DNA of 64,000 nt from the NCBI RefSeq assembly GCF_964019385.1, contig NC_088655.1, positions 11,043,706 to 11,107,705 of the forward strand, in the 5' to 3' direction. Both the position numbers and the translations under genes were made by a program. The notes beneath the pieces were generated by a model, which did no database searches, was not told the DNA's origin, and saw only the letters and a program-made list of their open reading frames with translations. How positions within the stretch are numbered: the first letter of the stretch is position 1; every line of letters starts with the position of its first letter. The DNA comes from Sycon ciliatum (taxonomy: Eukaryota > Porifera > Calcarea > Leucosolenida > Sycettidae). Of this stretch, positions 60,627 through 64,000 are shown piece after piece.

Positions 60627-63077
60627 TTAAAAACGCCAAGTGTTCTGCTTGCTGCCAGCTGGACCCTTTCTCTTTTTCTTTCTTCCACGGACTTCGGTGA
60701 ATTCGGTTTCAGCTGAGGGGGAGGTCGAGCTTCGCTGCCGTTTGCTGTTGGTGCCTGCTTTGCTGTTGCTCTTAGCGCAGTCAGCCAGTAGGGCCATTGC
60801 TCTGTCTTCGTCACTAGCAGGATCACAGTGGGCCAGAGACGTGGTGGGGTCAGGCTGCGGTGGGGAGGGGGTGGGGGTTCCTCCATCTGACTCCTCAGCC
60901 CAGCTGCTGTCGGGAGACAGAGCTAGAGTGAAGTCCGGCTCACCTTCAGTGCGTCCCACTGAGGCAGATTCGGGTTCCCTGGATGCAGGGTGTGCAGCGT
61001 CCCGAGGGCACTGAGCTGAGGATACTAGACTGTATAGTGTCGTATCGTCCGCGTAGGCCTCAAGCTGAGCATTGACATCAAGAACATCGGCAGCGTCATT
61101 CACGTATATTAGAAACAACGTAGGGCCCAATATACTGCCTTGGGGCACCCCTGCAGAGATTGGGTAGAGAGAAGAAATCTGACCGCCGACTAAGCACTGG
61201 AGTGAACGGCCGTCAAGATAAGACGATAGCCAGCTATGGAGAGTGTCAGTAATGCCGAGCTGCCGGACCTTGTAGAGGAGGCCCACGTGGGAGACCCGGT
61301 CAAAGGCCCCGGCTACATCGACTGCGAGAATTCGTGCCGCGCCACCTTGGCCAACGATGTCCACCCAGGCGTTATGAAGCGCCTGCAGTGCGTCTGCCGT
61401 GCCGAGACCTCTACGGAACCCAAACTGGTGGGGAGTGAGGAGCTGCTGGCGCTCAAGCTGGTTCATCAGTTGGCGATTGACAATAGTTTCCATTACTTTG
61501 GACATTATGCATAATAACGAGACTGGGCGGTAGTTCTTCAGAACAGAGCGCGAGGACCGTTTGTGGATCGGTACCACGTTAGCTGTCTTCCAAGATTCTG
61601 GTTGAACTCCGCACCTGAAACAGAGAGCGAATAGCTGGGACAAAGGCGTCGCAAGTTCTTTGGCACACTCTTTCAGGACCCGGGCTGAAATGCCGTCAGG
61701 ACCAGTCGCCTTTGATATGTCGAGTCGCGCTAGCAGACGGTAGACAGTGGCGGGGCCAAAATGAACGGCTGCGAGTGCCGGTGCTCCGGTTGCAACAAGG
61801 TCGGGTAAGTCGTCAGAAGTAAGATCCTGGCCAGTGACACTGCACTTCCTGGAGAAGAAGGTGGCAAAGGCCTTCGATTTCTCATGGCTTGTTGCCAACT
61901 CCCGTCCGCCCGCATCAACGATGAGAGGAATGTCCGTGTTACGTCCGTCCCCACTAGCATACTTTAACTTGATCCACCATTCTTTGTCCTTGAGTGAGCC
62001 CGTGGACAGGCTGTGACGGATACTGGCCTCTTTAGCTTCCTGGGATCGCCTTAGGATGTTGACGGCTGTGGTAACGGAGCGGAGGAAAGCTTGTTTGAGT
62101 GAAAGATCGTTTGGGTGTTTTCTCCAGGAACGCCAACGTTTGTCCTTTTTCCTCATAGCAGCTGTACATTCCGGTGTCCACCATTTTGGATCACTCGGCC
62201 TCGTGGTAAGTTCCTTAGATGGGACAAACCTGGCTATTGCGCCTCTGATAGTGAAGTTTACCCGCGCACAGGAGGTGTCCGGGTCATCAGTTATGATGTC
62301 GTGCCATGGAGAGTTGCGAAGGAAAGCTCGGAGGCGATGCCAGTCTGCGCTCTTGTACCGCCAGACAGTTCGCTTTGATGCAGGCTCGTGGCAAGGTAAT
62401 ATGCCTACGAAGTCGGATAGAACGATAACGTGGTCAGACAGCCCAAGAGGGGGTGTGGTGGTTGTCAATACTGGGGAGTTGAAGGTAGACATCACGAGGT
62501 CAAGGGTATTGTCGCCACGAGTAGGAGTCTGAACATGCTGCGTAAGGAGGTGCGCGGCACAAGTGTCCTCAAGTGCTTCGCCCGCCCGTGTGGTCTTAGA
62601 GCTGTTTAGCCAGGCACGGTTGTGAACGTTAAAGTCCCCAGCAAGAATGAGACTAGCGCCGTGTTGACGGGCCAAAGGAAGGGTGTCGTAGAGATGATGG
62701 ATAAGTGAGAGGTCACCGGGCCCGCAAGAACCCGGCCGGTAGACACCTCCCAGGACAATCTTGTGCCCGGCGCTGAGCTGGATGGATACCCGCAAGACTT
62801 CATGCTGGGGGGCGGCCAGTTCATCGATGATCAAGGCTTGGAGAGAAGATCGCACCCAGATTGCAACTCCACCACCGTGTGCTGTGCGGTCAAGCCCGAA
62901 TGGAGGGCTATAGCCCGGGAATATCGTGTCCGACACTTGGACCTTCTCTGTTGTGAACTTTGTTTCGGTTACCACTGCGACGTCAGGGTTGTGCTGTAGC
63001 GACGCGTGCTGGAAGTCGCCTAACTTGCTACTTAACCCGAATGCATTTGTGCACAAGAGGCGAAATGGAGCAACCAT
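60627..63077 (-). CDS. Chimeric LINE ORF: ORF2 (EN + RT to YADD) fused to ORF1 C-terminus (copy 2)
   Basis: 816 aa open frame. Residues 1 to about 690 are ORF2, nearly identical to the neighbouring copy and with an intact YADDTTLY. At about 61000-60985 it leaves ORF2 after CPRDAAH and enters the last ~120 codons of ORF1 (REPESASVGRTEGEP... to KQNTWRF), in frame. The RT thumb and 3' UTR of this copy and the first part of the next copy's ORF1 are missing. The next ORF2 (60523) follows after the normal 104-bp gap. This is the product of a deletion between tandem copies. Confidence 0.85.
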   Translation of the reverse strand: MVAPFRLLCTNAFGLSSKLGDFQHASLQHNPDVAVVTETKFTTEKVQVSDTIFPGYSPPFGLDRTAHGGGVAIWVRSSLQALIIDELAAPQHEVLRVSIQLSAGHKIVLGGVYRPGSCGPGDLSLIHHLYDTLPLARQHGASLILAGDFNVHNRAWLNSSKTTRAGEALEDTCAAHLLTQHVQTPTRGDNTLDLVMSTFNSPVLTTTTPPLGLSDHVIVLSDFVGILPCHEPASKRTVWRYKSADWHRLRAFLRNSPWHDIITDDPDTSCARVNFTIRGAIARFVPSKELTTRPSDPKWWTPECTAAMRKKDKRWRSWRKHPNDLSLKQAFLRSVTTAVNILRRSQEAKEASIRHSLSTGSLKDKEWWIKLKYASGDGRNTDIPLIVDAGGRELATSHEKSKAFATFFSRKCSVTGQDLTSDDLPDLVATGAPALAAVHFGPATVYRLLARLDISKATGPDGISARVLKECAKELATPLSQLFALCFRCGVQPESWKTANVVPIHKRSSRSVLKNYRPVSLLCIMSKVMETIVNRQLMNQLERQQLLTPHQFGFRRGLGTADALQALHNAWVDIVGQGGAARILAVDVAGAFDRVSHVGLLYKVRQLGITDTLHSWLSSYLDGRSLQCLVGGQISSLYPISAGVPQGSILGPTLFLIYVNDAADVLDVNAQLEAYADDTTLYSLVSSAQCPRDAAHPASREPESASVGRTEGEPDFTLALSPDSSWAEESDGGTPTPSPPQPDPTTSLAHCDPASDEDRAMALLADCAKSNSKAGTNSKRQRSSTSPSAETEFTEVRGRKKKRKGPAGSKQNTWRF

Positions 63078-63180
63078 GGAAGAAACAACAAGAAAAAAAC
63101 GAAAAGCTAAAAAATACCAAAATGTAAACCTAGAGCTAAAGTTCTTAAAAACAAAAAAGTCCTGAACGTGTTTCTAAGAT

Positions 63181-64000
63181 TTAAAAACGCCAAGTGTTCT
63201 GCTTGCTGCCAGCTGGACCCTTCCTCTTTTTCTTTCTTCCACGGACTTCGGTGAATTCGTTTTCAGCTGAGGTGGAGGTCGAGCTTCGCTGCCGTTTGCG
63301 GTTGGTGCCTGCTTTGTTGTTGCTCTTAGCGCAGTCAGCCAGTAGGGCCATTGCTCTGTCTTCGTCACTAGCAGGATCAGAGTGGGCCAGAGACGTGGTG
63401 GGGTCAGGCTGCGGTGGGGAGGGGGTGGGGGTTCCTCCATCTGACTCCTCATCCTCAGCCCAGCTGCTGTCGGGGGACAGAGCTAGAGTGAAGTCCGGCT
63501 CACCTTCAGTGCCTCCCACTGAGGCAGAATCGGGTTCCCTGGATACATCCCTTTCGGCATCCGATCCTCCTGTAGCTGTAGCAGATGAGTCCGAGTACGG
63601 TTTGTCTGACCCCACGCCACTAGCACTGGCAAGCTGGCGGTTGTATGTCGTAGCCGAGGGAGGCTGCTGATCCAATGAGCTTGGATTTCCCGCCTCTCGT
63701 CCTGCTACTCTTTCTGCATCCGACCCTCCTACAGCAGATGAGTCCTGTTTGTCTGACCCCACGCCACTGGCCAGTTGGCGGTTGGCTGGTGGACCCCGAC
63801 CCCATGGATTTGTCGTACTCCGTGTGTGGGTGAGGCGATTTGGACATGCCTTTGCCTCATGTCCGCCTTGCTGACATCGAAAACATGTTTGCGTTTGTCC
63901 TGGGTACCAAACCCGTACCGTAGTACTACCGGAACCTATACGCACAGTAGACGGCATGCTCTTCTTCAAACTCATCCTTGCATGGCGGTTTCCCGTTTCG
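63181..64000 (-). CDS. LINE ORF1 (gag-like, CCHC zinc knuckle), N-terminus cut by window edge
   Basis: The frame is open to the window edge; the first in-window Met is at 63975. It contains CFRCQQGGHEAKACPN, a CCHC knuckle for RNA binding, followed by a long Ser/Asp/Pro-rich region with two near-repeats of RQLASGVGSDK and a basic KKKRKG near the end (a possible nuclear localisation signal). It ends 104 bp before ORF2 at 63077. The role is presumably packaging the LINE RNA. Confidence 0.82.
   Translation of the reverse strand, partial: ETGNRHARMSLKKSMPSTVRIGSGSTTVRVWYPGQTQTCFRCQQGGHEAKACPNRLTHTRSTTNPWGRGPPANRQLASGVGSDKQDSSAVGGSDAERVAGREAGNPSSLDQQPPSATTYNRQLASASGVGSDKPYSDSSATATGGSDAERDVSREPDSASVGGTEGEPDFTLALSPDSSWAEDEESDGGTPTPSPPQPDPTTSLAHSDPASDEDRAMALLADCAKSNNKAGTNRKRQRSSTSTSAENEFTEVRGRKKKRKGPAGSKQNTWRF

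Overview
This window is animal nuclear DNA, most plausibly from a marine invertebrate (a sponge would fit, but I cannot fix the species). It has split genes with GT-AG introns, several LINE clades, Ty3/gypsy-type LTR elements primed by a tRNA-Leu-like site, tRNA-derived SINEs, foldback MITEs and a very high density of the palindromic word TACATG. There are no bacterial operons, no rRNA genes and no CRISPR array.

Host genes. The only host genes I can support form a cluster of claudin/PMP22-like four-transmembrane proteins. I assembled them from exons that are mostly too short or lack the ATG needed to show up as ORFs. All share one plan: exon 1 = TM1; exon 2 = extracellular loop 1 with the claudin W...GLW..C...C signature; exon 3 = TM2, opening with an AAQAF/SARGF-type motif; exon 4 = TM3-TM4, ending in AH(F/L)HH. 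The three introns that separate these four blocks are all phase 1; gene A has a fourth, phase 0, before its short last exon. Complete models are gene A (3357-11599, +), gene E (17010-13327, -), gene D (33560-37623, +, with a long Pro/Lys-rich tail) and gene G (45359-48829, +). Gene H (56362-, +) is a recent duplicate of G with only exons 1-2 in view. Partial or decayed copies are exon 1 at 23310 (B), exon 1 at 27737 plus exon 4 at 30335 (C), and an interrupted exon 4 near 310-770 (E').

Mobile DNA. At 5327-7791 an LTR element without pol sits inside a MITE that sits inside another MITE. At 17868-20291 is its inverted relative, with seemingly identical 753-bp LTRs and the same kind of interior. 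At 24700-26245 is an internally deleted Ty3/gypsy element. Solo LTRs with 4-bp target duplications lie at 49430-49736 and 53065-53382. A TTAA-flanked DNA transposon with an intact 613-aa transposase lies at 37735-40622. A tandem, recombined pair of EN/RT LINEs fills 57638-64000. LINE tails of two other clades (15290-15905, 30840-31700) and a Penelope-like 3' end with AT-hooks (28462-29210) are also present.

The least expected signal is at RNA level. At least three sites fold into full-consensus type I hammerhead self-cleaving ribozymes with tiny stem III (15136-15089 minus; 34874-34919; 53720-53765). Three more form a variant family with a U.U pair at the base of stem II (1761-1804; 50779-50825; 52970-53014), and two decayed copies lie upstream of genes G and H. 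This looks like a retrozyme/Penelope-type ribozyme population living among, and in one case inside an intron of, the claudin-like genes.

The stretches between these items are largely decayed repeats, TACATG runs and microsatellites; they are listed below as such.
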